A stretch of DNA of 64,000 nt from Bacteroides sp. (GTDB lineage: Bacteria; Bacteroidota; Bacteroidia; Bacteroidales; Muribaculaceae). Each line of letters begins with the position of its first letter. The stretch's first letter is position 1. Under the pieces are notes generated by a model that was not told where the DNA came from, did no database searches, and saw only the letters and a program-made list of their open reading frames with translations. The stretch is taken from the NCBI GenBank assembly GCA_014802425.1, contig JAAVCH010000008.1, forward strand, positions 5,710-69,709, in the 5' to 3' direction. Shown here piece by piece: positions 18,625 to 29,113 of the stretch. The translations under genes were made by a program, and so were the position numbers.

Positions 18625-19665
18625 TCAAAGCCCCCTCACGCGCTTCTCCCATTCCCAGGCGGAGCGCAGCGTGTCCTCAAGACTGCACTCGGCCTTCCAG
18701 CCCAGCACCTCGTTGGCACGCGACGTGTCGGCCCACACGGCAGGCACATCTCCGGCACGCCGGGGGGCCATGCGGTAATTGAGCTTAAGGCCGTTCACCT
18801 TCTCGAAAGTCGTCACCAGCTCAAGCACCGACACGGGATGTCCCGTACCCACGTTGAATATCTCGAACTTACCCTCCATCTTCCCTTCGGTCATGCGGCG
18901 CACGGCGGCCACATGCGCACAGGCCAGGTCAACGATGTCGATGTAATCCCGCAGGCAGGTGCCGTCGGGAGTGTCGTAGTCATCGCCGAAGATACTGAGG
19001 CACTCGCGGACACCGGCGGCTGTCTGCGTCACGAACGGCACCAGATTGTTGGGCACCCCTCGGGGCAGCTCGCCGATAAGGGCAGAGGGATGGGCCCCGA
19101 CGGGATTGAAATAGCGCAGGGCTATGCCGTAAAGACCGGCGTAGGCCGCGCAGCAGTCGCGCAGGATATCCTCGGCCATCTGCTTTGTGTTGCCGTAGGG
19201 AGAAGTGGCCGGCTTGCGCGGCGTCAGTTCGGTGACGGGGAGCGTTTCCGCATCGCCGTAGACCGTGGCCGAAGAAGAGAAAAGCACGTTCGGGCGTCCG
19301 AACTCCTTCATCATCTCCACAATGTTCATGAACGACACCAGATTGTTGGCGTAATACTTCAGCGGCTCCGCCACACTCTCCCCCACCGCCTTGAAGGCCG
19401 CGAAGTGGATCACCGTATCGAAATCATACTTAGCGAACACCGACCGGAGCGCAGCCATGTCGCAGGTGTCGACGATCTCGAAGGGTATGTCGCGCCCCGT
19501 GATGCGGCGCACTCCCTCCACCGAAGCCTCCTCCGAGTTGGAAAGATTGTCGATGACCACCACATCGTAACCCGCGCCTATCAGCTCGACGGCTGTATGG
19601 GAGCCTATGTAGCCGGCTCCTCCGGAAATAAGCACTGTCTTCTTTGCTTCCATTTCATTCATCAT
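18625..19665 (-). CDS. galE: UDP-glucose 4-epimerase
   Basis: VLISGGAGYIGSHTAVELI, FSSSATVYGD, YGNTKQMAEDIL, RYFNPVGAHPS. Confidence 0.95.
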   Translation of the reverse strand: MMNEMEAKKTVLISGGAGYIGSHTAVELIGAGYDVVVIDNLSNSEEASVEGVRRITGRDIPFEIVDTCDMAALRSVFAKYDFDTVIHFAAFKAVGESVAEPLKYYANNLVSFMNIVEMMKEFGRPNVLFSSSATVYGDAETLPVTELTPRKPATSPYGNTKQMAEDILRDCCAAYAGLYGIALRYFNPVGAHPSALIGELPRGVPNNLVPFVTQTAAGVRECLSIFGDDYDTPDGTCLRDYIDIVDLACAHVAAVRRMTEGKMEGKFEIFNVGTGHPVSVLELVTTFEKVNGLKLNYRMAPRRAGDVPAVWADTSRANEVLGWKAECSLEDTLRSAWEWEKRVRGL

Positions 19666-19750
19666 GTTTCAAGGCCGCCGGCGAGCATGCGTACATCCGC
19701 CCGAAGCCTATGGGTTCAATCTTACAAATTTAGCAAAAAAAAGACAAAAC

Positions 19751-19783
19751 ACCCCGCCGAAGTCATGAAAACTTCGGCGGGGT
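19751..19783 (-). terminator. Terminator for the upstream minus-strand DUF4890-like gene
   Basis: ACCCCGCCGAAGT / ACTTCGGCGGGGT arms; T-rich on the minus strand. Confidence 0.75.
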
Positions 19784-19900
19784 GCCGTGGAAGGATATGG
19801 TTGTTATGGTAGAATGCCGTAATGTTTCTCCGCTGACGGAGCTTCCCGGAACCGGTCCGGGCAATACCCGGGCCGCACCGCAGCCTCGGGAACCGGCGGC

Positions 19901-20503
19901 TCAGGAATTCTGCCGCATTCCGGCCTTATCCTGCTTCTGGCCCTTCTTGTCCTTCTGGCCGTGGTCACGGTGCCCCTGCTTGGCCTGGTCCTTACCGCCC
20001 TTGGAGTGCTTCGGGCCCATTCCCTTCTGACCCTGACCGGCGTTTACAAACGCATTCTCAAGGAACACCACATACTGGTCGGGACCGATGATGGCCTTCA
20101 CCTCCTGGAGGTAATCCCTCTTCGCCTGAAGGCGTGCGGCGAAGCGCACACTGTCGTTACGCTGCTTCGACTCCTTGGCGGCCTTAGCCTGCTCCTGTCG
20201 GGCGGCCTTCTGCTTCTCACCGAGCTGTTTAAGCTGGGTCTTCTGCGCCTCAGTGAGGTTCATGCCCTCAAAAAGATCAGCGCGCTGCTGCTTGGGTCCC
20301 TTACGGTCACTCTTTCGGAAATCGCCGTCCCTGCCCCCTTTTCTATCGGACTTCTTGCCGTCCTTCTTACCCTGTTGGGCCGAGCACTCCTGCTGTGCCT
20401 GCTGAGAGGGGGTGGAAGCAGTCTGGGCGGATGCGCCGAAAGCTACGATTGACATTGCTGCAAGTGCGAGACTCATTATCTTCTTTTTCATCTTAATCTT
20501 CAT
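19901..20503 (-). CDS. DUF4890/Spy-like periplasmic protein, Lys/Gln/Gly-rich
   Basis: Signal peptide then NLTEAQKTQLKQL (LTxxQ-type) and a highly charged tail. Confidence 0.75.
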   Translation of the reverse strand: MKIKMKKKIMSLALAAMSIVAFGASAQTASTPSQQAQQECSAQQGKKDGKKSDRKGGRDGDFRKSDRKGPKQQRADLFEGMNLTEAQKTQLKQLGEKQKAARQEQAKAAKESKQRNDSVRFAARLQAKRDYLQEVKAIIGPDQYVVFLENAFVNAGQGQKGMGPKHSKGGKDQAKQGHRDHGQKDKKGQKQDKAGMRQNS

Positions 20504-20837
20504 TTATCGGTTAATAAAAAAACTGTTGTCTACATCGTGTATTCGCTTCTTTGACTATCATGACACCCAACCGTTTATCCCCTTACCTGCATTTAACACG
20601 AATTTAACCAATACCTCTCCCAACACTTAACAATCCCTAAAAACGCCCCCCCCCGATTAAACCTTCCGCCCCTCCGCTCCCTCCGCGAAGACCCCCTCCG
20701 CGCCCTCTCAATCCTCTCCCGCATACCCTCCGCGAGGCTCTCCGCCCTCCGCAAACCCCTCCGCGCCTTCACCCACAAAATTTTTCACACTTATTAATTA
20801 TTCCCTCCGAAATTGTTTAGAATTCTTATTTTTTCGC

Positions 20838-20845
20838 TACATTTG
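20838..20845 (+). promoter_or_regulatory. -7 element TACATTTG of the susC-like transcript
   Basis: Exact TAnnTTTG match; TTG at 20813 with a 22-nt spacer (slightly long). Confidence 0.5.
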
Positions 20846-21205
20846 CAGAGTCGAAATGTACCCGACCTTACGCTGACCCCGAAATTTAGCCTTAACATCC
20901 TCACATGCAGGAACATGACGAAAAATTCCGGAAAACCACGCCTGCGCGCGTGATAACCGATCCGGCGTAAAGGCCGACCCCACTTCGGCCCAAGACTCAT
21001 TTTCAGCCTGAAAAACTCGTCACAGATGTACACGCACTCTGCCCCGCGCCCGAGCGGCGCCAGTATTTCAGCCGCGTCCCTATCCATGGCTACGGACGTG
21101 ACTTCGTGTGTGCCTATCCCTGATTCCGGCCTGAAAAGCCGCTGACCACCTTGCTTGCGAGATTAATAACAATAATAACCAATGTAGAACTAAATTAATT
21201 CCTGC

Positions 21206-24200
21206 ATGAAAAATTTCACTTTTCATCTGAATCGGAAAGCCTGGGTCACCATCGCCATGGTGCTGGCACTGGCATTTCCAGCTTTAGCTCAAAAAATCAC
21301 CGTGAAAGGTACGGTAATTGATGAGTATGGCGACCCGCTGATCGGCGCCACAATCATGCAAAAAGGTACTTCCAACGGTACTGCCGCCGACATCGACGGT
21401 AACTTTGAGCTGAACGTCGACCCCAACTCCACACTCGTGGTAAGCTACGTGGGCTACGATCCCATGGACGTTCACGTCAACGGCCGCACCCACATCAACA
21501 TCGAGATGAAGGAGAACGCCCAGATGCTCGCCGAGCACGTAGTGATCGGTTACGGCTCGGTCAAGAAGTCTGACGCCACAGGTTCGGTGGCAGTCGTGAC
21601 TCCCGACGACATCGAAGCCGGTATCTCGACTTCAGCCCAGGACCTCCTGGTGGGCGCAAGCCCCGGCGTGGTCGTGACCACTTCCGGCGGTGACCCCTCC
21701 GGCAACGCATCCATCCGTATCCGCGGCGGCTCCTCGCTCTCAGCGTCCAACGACCCTCTGATCGTAATCGACGGCGTGCCCCAGAGCAACCAGGAAAACG
21801 CCGGCAGCACCAACGCCCTCACGATGCTCAATCCCCAGAACATCGAATCGATGACCATCCTTAAGGACGCATCCGCCACCGCCATCTACGGTTCGCGCGC
21901 ATCCAACGGTGTGATCATCATCACCACCAAGAAGGGCTCAAGCGGCCGCCCGCAGGTGAACTTCGCAGCCAACTTCCACGTCAACACCACCCGCAAGACC
22001 ATGAAGATGATGAAGACATCCGACTATGTCAGCCTCATCGAAGAGTACGGCAACGAACGTGCGAAGCAGATGCTCTACTCCAACCCCGTCAACCCTGAGC
22101 TCGGCACAGAGGCAGGCTCCGCCTTCAACCTCTATGACACTGACTGGCAGAAAGAAGTGCTCCGCACAGCCTTCTCCCAGGACTACTCCCTCAGCGTAGG
22201 CGGCACTGTAGGCTTCCTCCCCTACCGCGTCAACGCCTCCTACACCAACAACCAGGGTATCATCAAGACCTCCTCGATGCAGCGTACCACCGTCGGCTTC
22301 AACCTGACTCCGTCGTTCTTTGAGAACCACCTCAAGATCGCCCTCAACGCACAGGGTTCGTACGTACGCACAGGCAACGCCGCAGGCGTGATCGGCGCAG
22401 CCATCGGCCTGGCCCCCGTATACCCCGTCTACGCACGCTACAGCATGCTGAACTCCGACATGCCCGTGGCCTACAACGGATACTTCAACGTGCTCCAGTC
22501 CACAGGCAACCCCGAGGAGAACGCAGTGCAGAACCCCCTGCAGCTCCTTGAGAACCAGAAGACAATCGGCACTACCTACAACTCCACCGGCAACCTGTCG
22601 ATCGACTACTCGCTCCACTTCCTCCCCGAACTGCACCTCAACCTCAACCTGGGTTACCAGGTATCGCGCAACATGTGGGACACCGACGTGGATCCAAACT
22701 CCATCATAGCCTGGCGCAACAACTATAAGGACGGCGCAGGCACAAACTACCACAAGTACGAGCTCCAGCGCAACACGAACCTCTCCTTCTTCCTCAACTA
22801 CAAGAAGGACTTCGAGGCCATCAAGTCAAACCTCGACGTGACCCTCGGCTACGACTGGCAGCGCATGGACTGGCTGGGCCACGAGCAGACGCTCATCCAG
22901 ACCCTCGGCTACAACATGGACTACGCCGGCGGCATCTACAGCATCACCCCCAACGAAAGCACCGCATCGCACATCGGCCACACATATGAGGACGCTCCGA
23001 TGTACAGCTGGGGCAACATCACACAGCTCGTATCGTTCTTCGGACGTATCAACTACATCTTCGACGACACCTACCTGCTGACGTTCACACTCCGTGACGA
23101 CGGCTCCTCACGCTTCTCCAAGGACAACCGCTGGGGTCTCTTCCCCGCCCTCGCCCTCGGCTGGAAGATCAACAACATGGCGTTCATGGAACGCACCCGC
23201 GGATGGCTCAACGACTTCAAGCTCCGTCTCGGATGGGGTGAGACCGGCCAGCAGGACCTCCCCGGAATGTACTTCCCCTACATGCCCATCTACACCGTTT
23301 CGAGCTCGCAGGGCTTCCAGTACCTCAACCCGAACGGAAACGGCCAGTGGATCAGCCCGCTCTATCCCCAGGCCTTCAACTCCGACCTGAAGTGGGAGAC
23401 AACGACAACATGGAACGTCGGCCTCGACATGGGCTTCCTCAACAACCGCATCACCCTCGCCGCCGACTGGTACCTCCGCAAGACACGTGACCTCCTCGCC
23501 AAGGTGCCGACCGCAACGGCCAACACATCCAACTACGGCTGGCGCAACATCGGCTCGATGGAGAACATCGGTGTCGAAGTGACAGTGGGCGCCAAGCCCG
23601 TCATCACCGACGACTTCACCTGGAACACCAGCGTCAACGTATCCTGGAACAAGAACAAGATCACCGAGCTCCAGGGCGAAGGCACCGACTCCGCCATTTC
23701 GGCCATCACGCTTCCCTCCGGCACAGGCGGTGACCTCGGATGGCACATCGTAGGCCAGCCCGCGTTCACATTCATGGTCTACGAGCAGGTCTATGACTCC
23801 AACGGCGATCCCCTCGAAGGCCAGTACGTCGACCAGAACGCCGACGGCGTAATCGACAACCAGGACCTCATCATGTACCACTCGAAGGACCCGAAGGTGA
23901 CCCTGACATGGAACAACACCTTCAACTGGAAGAACTGGGACCTCGGCTTCTCGCTCCGCGCCAACATCGGCAACTACGTCTACAACAACATCAAGTACGA
24001 GAACAGCCGTATCTACAACGTGAGCGCCGCCCAGTACCAGCTCGGCAACCTCCTTGCCGACACCTACCTCTTCAAGAACTCCGCCACAGCGCAGCAGCTC
24101 CCCCTCTCAAGCTACTTCGTGGAGAACGCATCCTTCCTCCGCTGCGACAACATCACGCTCGGCTACACATTCCGCGACCTGATCAACGGCAACCTTACCC

Positions 24201-24340
24201 TCCGTCTCTTCGCGGCCGTGCAGAACCCCTTCGTGATCACTACATTCTCCGGCATCGATCCTGAGGAATTCAGCGGCGTGCAGAGCGATCCGTATCCGCG
24301 CCCCATCACCACCTCACTCGGTATCGTGGCTACATTCTAA
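21206..24340 (+). CDS. SusC/RagA-family TonB-linked outer membrane protein
   Basis: GTVIDEYGDPLIGATIMQKGTSNGTAADIDGNFEL carboxypeptidase-like domain; ASATAIYGSRASNGVIIITTKKG plug motif. Confidence 0.97.
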   Translation: MKNFTFHLNRKAWVTIAMVLALAFPALAQKITVKGTVIDEYGDPLIGATIMQKGTSNGTAADIDGNFELNVDPNSTLVVSYVGYDPMDVHVNGRTHINIEMKENAQMLAEHVVIGYGSVKKSDATGSVAVVTPDDIEAGISTSAQDLLVGASPGVVVTTSGGDPSGNASIRIRGGSSLSASNDPLIVIDGVPQSNQENAGSTNALTMLNPQNIESMTILKDASATAIYGSRASNGVIIITTKKGSSGRPQVNFAANFHVNTTRKTMKMMKTSDYVSLIEEYGNERAKQMLYSNPVNPELGTEAGSAFNLYDTDWQKEVLRTAFSQDYSLSVGGTVGFLPYRVNASYTNNQGIIKTSSMQRTTVGFNLTPSFFENHLKIALNAQGSYVRTGNAAGVIGAAIGLAPVYPVYARYSMLNSDMPVAYNGYFNVLQSTGNPEENAVQNPLQLLENQKTIGTTYNSTGNLSIDYSLHFLPELHLNLNLGYQVSRNMWDTDVDPNSIIAWRNNYKDGAGTNYHKYELQRNTNLSFFLNYKKDFEAIKSNLDVTLGYDWQRMDWLGHEQTLIQTLGYNMDYAGGIYSITPNESTASHIGHTYEDAPMYSWGNITQLVSFFGRINYIFDDTYLLTFTLRDDGSSRFSKDNRWGLFPALALGWKINNMAFMERTRGWLNDFKLRLGWGETGQQDLPGMYFPYMPIYTVSSSQGFQYLNPNGNGQWISPLYPQAFNSDLKWETTTTWNVGLDMGFLNNRITLAADWYLRKTRDLLAKVPTATANTSNYGWRNIGSMENIGVEVTVGAKPVITDDFTWNTSVNVSWNKNKITELQGEGTDSAISAITLPSGTGGDLGWHIVGQPAFTFMVYEQVYDSNGDPLEGQYVDQNADGVIDNQDLIMYHSKDPKVTLTWNNTFNWKNWDLGFSLRANIGNYVYNNIKYENSRIYNVSAAQYQLGNLLADTYLFKNSATAQQLPLSSYFVENASFLRCDNITLGYTFRDLINGNLTLRLFAAVQNPFVITTFSGIDPEEFSGVQSDPYPRPITTSLGIVATF

Positions 24341-24367
24341 TCTTTCTTTATCAGATTCGATTTCTAT

Positions 24368-26260
24368 ATGAAAACATTAAATAAGATTTTCCTTAGCCTC
24401 GGAATCGCAGGTGCTGCCTTCGGCCTCTCATCCTGTGTGGGTGACCTGGATCTCACTCCCCGCGATCCGAACTCAAATACGGATGTCTCCAACGACATCG
24501 ACGGCGTATTCGCTGACATCTATCTTCAGTTCGCCACTTACGGTGCCAACGGCGACTCCCCCGTATCCGGCTTCGACGGCGGTATGGCGGCTTTCCAGCG
24601 CGCCATGTTCATCGCCGAGGAGATTCCCACCGACGAGGCCTGCTGGCTCTGGGACCCCGCAGACTACGGCATCAACTACAACGCCGGCCTCTTCAACCCT
24701 GACCAGGGCTGCCTCTACGGCTTCTACTCCCGCCTGATGATCAACATCACGCTCTGCAACCAGTTTATCCAGAGCGTCAACAACGGCGACTTCAACCTCG
24801 ACGCAGAAGGCCAGAAGCGCGCCGAGCAGTACAAGCTCCAGGCCAAGGCACTCTGGGGTGCATGCTACTACTACATGCTGTCGTTCTACGACAAGGTGCC
24901 TTACGCCGATGAGTCGACTCCCGTAGGCGCTGAGCCCGCACAGCTCCCCCGCGCCGAGGTCTACAACCGCGTGGTAAGCACTCTTGAGGACGTAGTGGCC
25001 CAGTTCGGCGCCAACCAGGTGCCCTACTACGGCTTCGTAGGCCTCGACATGGCCGAGGCAGTGCTCGCCAAGATCTACCTCAACGCCGAAGTCTTCACCG
25101 GCACGGCCGACTGGCAGAACTGCTACAAGCACTCCAAAGCCATCATCGACCGCCTGGGCAAGGGCGGCTACTACGGCAACGGCCTCGCACGCAGCTACAA
25201 CGCCCTCTTCGGCGCCAACAACGACAAGTACGTGCTCGGCAACGACGGCAGCGATGTCAACGAGATCATCTGGTCGATCGTAGGCAACGAAGTGTACCTG
25301 ACCGGCTTCAGCGGCGCCAACTTCATGCAGGCCGCATGGCTCGGCACCAACGGCGTGGAGCAGACAATGGGCGTACCCACGCAGGTACAGGCCGACAACA
25401 ACAAGGTCTTCGACAACTCCGACGGTACACAGTCATTCTATACTTATTACGCCGACGCCGACTCATATGCCGCAGCTATGGAGGCATACGAGAAGCTCGC
25501 CGAAGAGAACACGCTCTGGAAATCCTATATCTCCGAGACGATCAACGGCACCCACTACTCCTTCGACCCCGCAGCCGCAGGCTACGTCTCCCAGGAATGG
25601 TACAATGCCGGCAACGGCTGGAAGTGTATGGTGGCCCGCAAGTCATTCGTGCGCAAGTTTGAATGGAACGATCCCCAGATGACAGTCAGCGACGACCGCC
25701 GCGTAAGCCAGTGGCAGACCGCCAAGCACGGCTTCAGCGTGGAGAACATCTCCCTCGTGGGCGACGACTGGGGCAACAACGGCTACCTCTGCCCGAAGTA
25801 CACAAACTGGGCCTACAATGACGACGGCACCATCGACAAGGCTGCCTCCCCGACCAACATCGCCAACGCCGCCGGCGACTACGCCGCAATCCGTCTCGCC
25901 GAAATCTACCTGACCGCAGCCGAGGCCATCCTCAACGGCGGCGGCGGCTCTCAGGCCGAAGCGCTCCAGTACGTGAACTGGATCCGCGAACGCGCCTACG
26001 GCGACGCCCCCGGCGACGCCAGCCACCACTGGATGTCGCTCTCGATGCAGGACCTCCGCAACGAACGCTGCCGCGAGCTCTATCAGGAGAACGTACGCCG
26101 CACCGACCTCATCCGCTGGAACCAGTGGTGCACAGGTTACACCTGGGATTGGAAAGGCGGAGTCCAGAGCGGCACGAACCTTCCCGCATACACGAAGCTC
26201 TATCCCATCCCGACACGTACGATGACGGCTTCAACCTTCCAGCAGACCACAGGTTATTAA
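24368..26260 (+). CDS. SusD/RagB-family nutrient-binding lipoprotein
   Basis: Lipobox LSSCVGDLDL; YAAIRLAEIYLTAAEAIL; LRNERCRELYQENVRRTDLIRW; KLYPIPTRTM. Confidence 0.96.
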   Translation: MKTLNKIFLSLGIAGAAFGLSSCVGDLDLTPRDPNSNTDVSNDIDGVFADIYLQFATYGANGDSPVSGFDGGMAAFQRAMFIAEEIPTDEACWLWDPADYGINYNAGLFNPDQGCLYGFYSRLMINITLCNQFIQSVNNGDFNLDAEGQKRAEQYKLQAKALWGACYYYMLSFYDKVPYADESTPVGAEPAQLPRAEVYNRVVSTLEDVVAQFGANQVPYYGFVGLDMAEAVLAKIYLNAEVFTGTADWQNCYKHSKAIIDRLGKGGYYGNGLARSYNALFGANNDKYVLGNDGSDVNEIIWSIVGNEVYLTGFSGANFMQAAWLGTNGVEQTMGVPTQVQADNNKVFDNSDGTQSFYTYYADADSYAAAMEAYEKLAEENTLWKSYISETINGTHYSFDPAAAGYVSQEWYNAGNGWKCMVARKSFVRKFEWNDPQMTVSDDRRVSQWQTAKHGFSVENISLVGDDWGNNGYLCPKYTNWAYNDDGTIDKAASPTNIANAAGDYAAIRLAEIYLTAAEAILNGGGGSQAEALQYVNWIRERAYGDAPGDASHHWMSLSMQDLRNERCRELYQENVRRTDLIRWNQWCTGYTWDWKGGVQSGTNLPAYTKLYPIPTRTMTASTFQQTTGY

Positions 26261-26285
26261 TCCCAACTTCAATCTGACAAGAAAC

Positions 26286-27332
26286 ATGAAAAAACTATCA
26301 ATCATATGGGGTCTGGCCGCTCTTGTGCTCGGTCTCTCCTCCTGCAAGCAGGAGTCCGATCCGCAGTACCACGCCCCCACCTCCTTCACCATCAACGAGC
26401 CCGCGCTGAAGAACCAGGTGTTCCGCTGCGCTTCCGAGATGACCGACACGGAGACCTTCAACCTCTTCGCCACCCAGCCTGACTACGGCTACTCCGCCGT
26501 GGCACAGTATTCGGCCCTCGTTTCCCTCGACCCCGACGCTCCGGTCGAGGAATGGGAAGAACTCCCCAACGAAACTCCCACATCGGCCGCCATGTCGATC
26601 AAGACTTTCGAGCTCGGCGCGGCCATCAACCGCCTCCTTGACGTGGCCGACGAGGATGAGTTCAACGCCAACAACTACGGCAACACCGAGTTCAAGTGCT
26701 ACTTCAAGGGTGTCTGCGAGCTCAACGGCGTCGAAGGTTCGCGCATCGTCAGCGACAACACCGTATCCTACGACAAGGTCATGATCACCTACGCCGTCAA
26801 GAGTCCGGGCTGGATTTACATCTGCGGCGACGTGCAGAACATCGAGACCAACGTAGCCAACGGCTTCACGGCTCCCAGCATGTCCAACTATCAGCTCTAT
26901 AAGGACAACTTCGCTGTCTACGAGCCCGAGGACCGCATCGGCGAGAAGCTCTATGTCGGCGTGTTCAACATCGTGCCCAAGGATCCGAACGATGAGAAAT
27001 TCAACGACGGCTCCTACAACGAAAGCAATCCCGACGCCTGCGGACAGTTCCGCTTCTTCACCGAACTCGGAGGCTGGAAGCCCGACTTCTCGCTCGGCTC
27101 GAACGAGGCCGACTTCTACTGCGAGAAGATCACCGACAAGTGGGCTGCCGGCTATACGGGCGACATCGTCGACCAGGGCCTCGGCAACTGGGGTATCTTC
27201 GTGGAAGAGCCCACTCCCTTCACCGTCGTGGTGGACATCAACGCCGATGGCTCCAAGATCTATGTGAAGGAGGGTGTGAACACCGTCACCTTCTCCGAAC
27301 GCGAACCCGAATTCACTCCCGTAGAGGAATAA
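26286..27332 (+). CDS. SusE-like outer membrane glycan-binding lipoprotein
   Basis: Lipobox LGLSSCKQES; SusE-like N-terminal Ig-like domain; position after SusD. Confidence 0.85.
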   Translation: MKKLSIIWGLAALVLGLSSCKQESDPQYHAPTSFTINEPALKNQVFRCASEMTDTETFNLFATQPDYGYSAVAQYSALVSLDPDAPVEEWEELPNETPTSAAMSIKTFELGAAINRLLDVADEDEFNANNYGNTEFKCYFKGVCELNGVEGSRIVSDNTVSYDKVMITYAVKSPGWIYICGDVQNIETNVANGFTAPSMSNYQLYKDNFAVYEPEDRIGEKLYVGVFNIVPKDPNDEKFNDGSYNESNPDACGQFRFFTELGGWKPDFSLGSNEADFYCEKITDKWAAGYTGDIVDQGLGNWGIFVEEPTPFTVVVDINADGSKIYVKEGVNTVTFSEREPEFTPVEE

Positions 27333-27353
27333 TTCCCGAAGCAATCATACAGA

Positions 27354-27385
27354 GTCCCGGCGGCTCCCCGAAAGGCCGCCGGGAC
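27354..27385 (+). other. Intercistronic hairpin without U-tract between susE- and susF-like genes
   Basis: GTCCCGGCGGC (27354-27364) / GCCGCCGGGAC (27375-27385), 11 bp perfect. Confidence 0.8.
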
Positions 27386-27423
27386 CATCCAACCAAAAAG
27401 TACAAATCTACTTTTACTGAAAC

Positions 27424-28905
27424 ATGAAAAAAATCAAATTCATCTCAGCAATAGCCCTGACCCTGGCTTTGGGAGCATGCGACAACTTCGACCTTCCCAA
27501 TCCTCCGGCTCAGTCCTGGCCCGAACCCGACGGCTACTTCGAGAACAGCGGCATCGAGCTGACTCCCGTCACCGAGACCCTCAACCTCACCCAGGCCAAC
27601 GAGGCCAACCGGTTCGTGACGGTAGCCACTATCTCCAAGCTCGTCGACTTCCCCGAGGGCTACACCCTTGAAATCGACATGGAGGTGGGCGACAGCGACC
27701 AGTTCAACAAGACCGCCACGATCAGCAGCGTAATCGACGGCGACAACGTGACCGTGAACCCCGACTTCCTCAACGGCGCCATCCAGCAGGCCATCACACG
27801 TGAACCCGGCACCCTCAACGTGCCCGCGCGGTTCGTGGCCTACGCCACACGCGAGAACACACGTCTCCGCCTCGGCGGCATCGACGCCACCTACTGTCAG
27901 GAACTCCTCTCCGTCACCACCCTTGACTTCGGCATGGTGATCGAGGACACCTACTACTTCGTGCCCTGCAACGTCTCCGGCGTGCCCCAGATGGCCCAGG
28001 CCCTCAAGATGGAGAACACAGCCGGCAACAACGTATCCCCCTACGACAACCCCGAATTCGCAGTGAAGCTTGAAGTGCCCGAAGACACCGACTACTACTG
28101 GGTGATTGCCCCCGCAAGCTCGATGACGGCCGGCACCGACGCAGTGGTCTACGGCTGCAGCGCCACTGAGGACGGCATGAGCGGCAAGCTCGACACAGCC
28201 TATCCCGCAGGCCTCATGCCCATCAACGGCGACGTACTCGTGACAGTCAACATGGAGACTTCCTCCTACAGCATCAGCTATGCGTTCGAGACCCTCTATC
28301 CCGTATCCGGCCTCACCACACAGCCCAAGAACGTCATGCAGCTCTACACCGACGACTACATGAACTACTACGGCGTGACAGCCCTCAACCAGAAGTGGAC
28401 CCTCTATACCCAGGTCGACAAGAAGGGCGTGGTATTCCGTCTGGACGACACTCTCCAGCCCGAGACTTCCGAGAACGGCTACGAGGTGAACGGCTTCATC
28501 AGCTCCTCATCCGCAACCGAGCTTCCCGCCCCCGTATCAAAGAACTGCCTCTACTACGTGGACGTAAACCTCGTCAAGAAGACATTCGACGTCAAGGCCC
28601 TCGAAACACTGACAGTGATCGGAGCCGGCAACGGCTGGAACCTTGAGACAGCCACTCCGCTCAAGGCTTCCTCCAACTTCAAGACATGGGAAGCTACCGA
28701 CGTTGAGATCGGCGCCGAGTTCAAGATCAACGCCAACGGCGCATGGGACTTCGACTTCGGCGGCGAACAGGTGACCGACATCAACGGCCAGCAGGTCTAC
28801 AACCTCTCCTTCAAGGGAGGCAACATGCCCGCCGAGCCCGGCACCTACGACGTGAAGATCGACTTCTCCACAATGCCCTACGTGCTGACCCTCACCAAGA
28901 AGTAA
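27424..28905 (+). CDS. SusF/SusE-like (DUF5115-type) outer membrane starch-binding lipoprotein
   Basis: Lipobox LGACDNFDLPNPP; C-terminal GAGNGWNLETATPLKASSNFKTWEATDVEIGAEFKI is SusE/F CBM-like. Confidence 0.85.
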   Translation: MKKIKFISAIALTLALGACDNFDLPNPPAQSWPEPDGYFENSGIELTPVTETLNLTQANEANRFVTVATISKLVDFPEGYTLEIDMEVGDSDQFNKTATISSVIDGDNVTVNPDFLNGAIQQAITREPGTLNVPARFVAYATRENTRLRLGGIDATYCQELLSVTTLDFGMVIEDTYYFVPCNVSGVPQMAQALKMENTAGNNVSPYDNPEFAVKLEVPEDTDYYWVIAPASSMTAGTDAVVYGCSATEDGMSGKLDTAYPAGLMPINGDVLVTVNMETSSYSISYAFETLYPVSGLTTQPKNVMQLYTDDYMNYYGVTALNQKWTLYTQVDKKGVVFRLDDTLQPETSENGYEVNGFISSSSATELPAPVSKNCLYYVDVNLVKKTFDVKALETLTVIGAGNGWNLETATPLKASSNFKTWEATDVEIGAEFKINANGAWDFDFGGEQVTDINGQQVYNLSFKGGNMPAEPGTYDVKIDFSTMPYVLTLTKK

Positions 28906-28926
28906 TCCACCAGCCCTATAACCGAA

Positions 28927-28963
28927 ATGGACTCCGGCCGAAAGCCGGGGTCCATTTTTTTTC
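28927..28963 (+). terminator. Terminator of the susCDEF-like operon
   Basis: ATGGAC.CCGGC / GCCGG.GTCCAT followed by T8. Confidence 0.88.
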
Positions 28964-28971
28964 ATAAAAAT

Positions 28972-29002
28972 TTTGCCATATTTAAAAATTTGTCTAATTT
29001 CG
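28972..29002 (+). promoter_or_regulatory. Promoter of the SusE/F-like gene at 29114
   Basis: TTTG ending 28975, N19, TAATTTCG 28995-29002. Confidence 0.6.
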
Positions 29003-29113
29003 CCTCCGATTCCAATGAGCCCGAAATTAGCGACTCCTTGACCGACTCGAAAAACTCAATTTTTGCGCTTAATACAACTAAATACTTTTCTTAACCAAAA
29101 AATCTGCTTCACA

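Noticed and set aside
20593-20778. Arg-rich 61-aa minus-strand ORF
   Set aside because: Produced by the pyrimidine-rich tract on the plus strand; no promoter or conserved motif visible.
20794-21087. 97-aa minus-strand ORF in the susC leader
   Set aside because: No RBS or family resemblance; more likely non-coding leader sequence.
26298-27344. 348-aa minus-strand ORF
   Set aside because: Exact antisense of the susE-like gene; shadow ORF.
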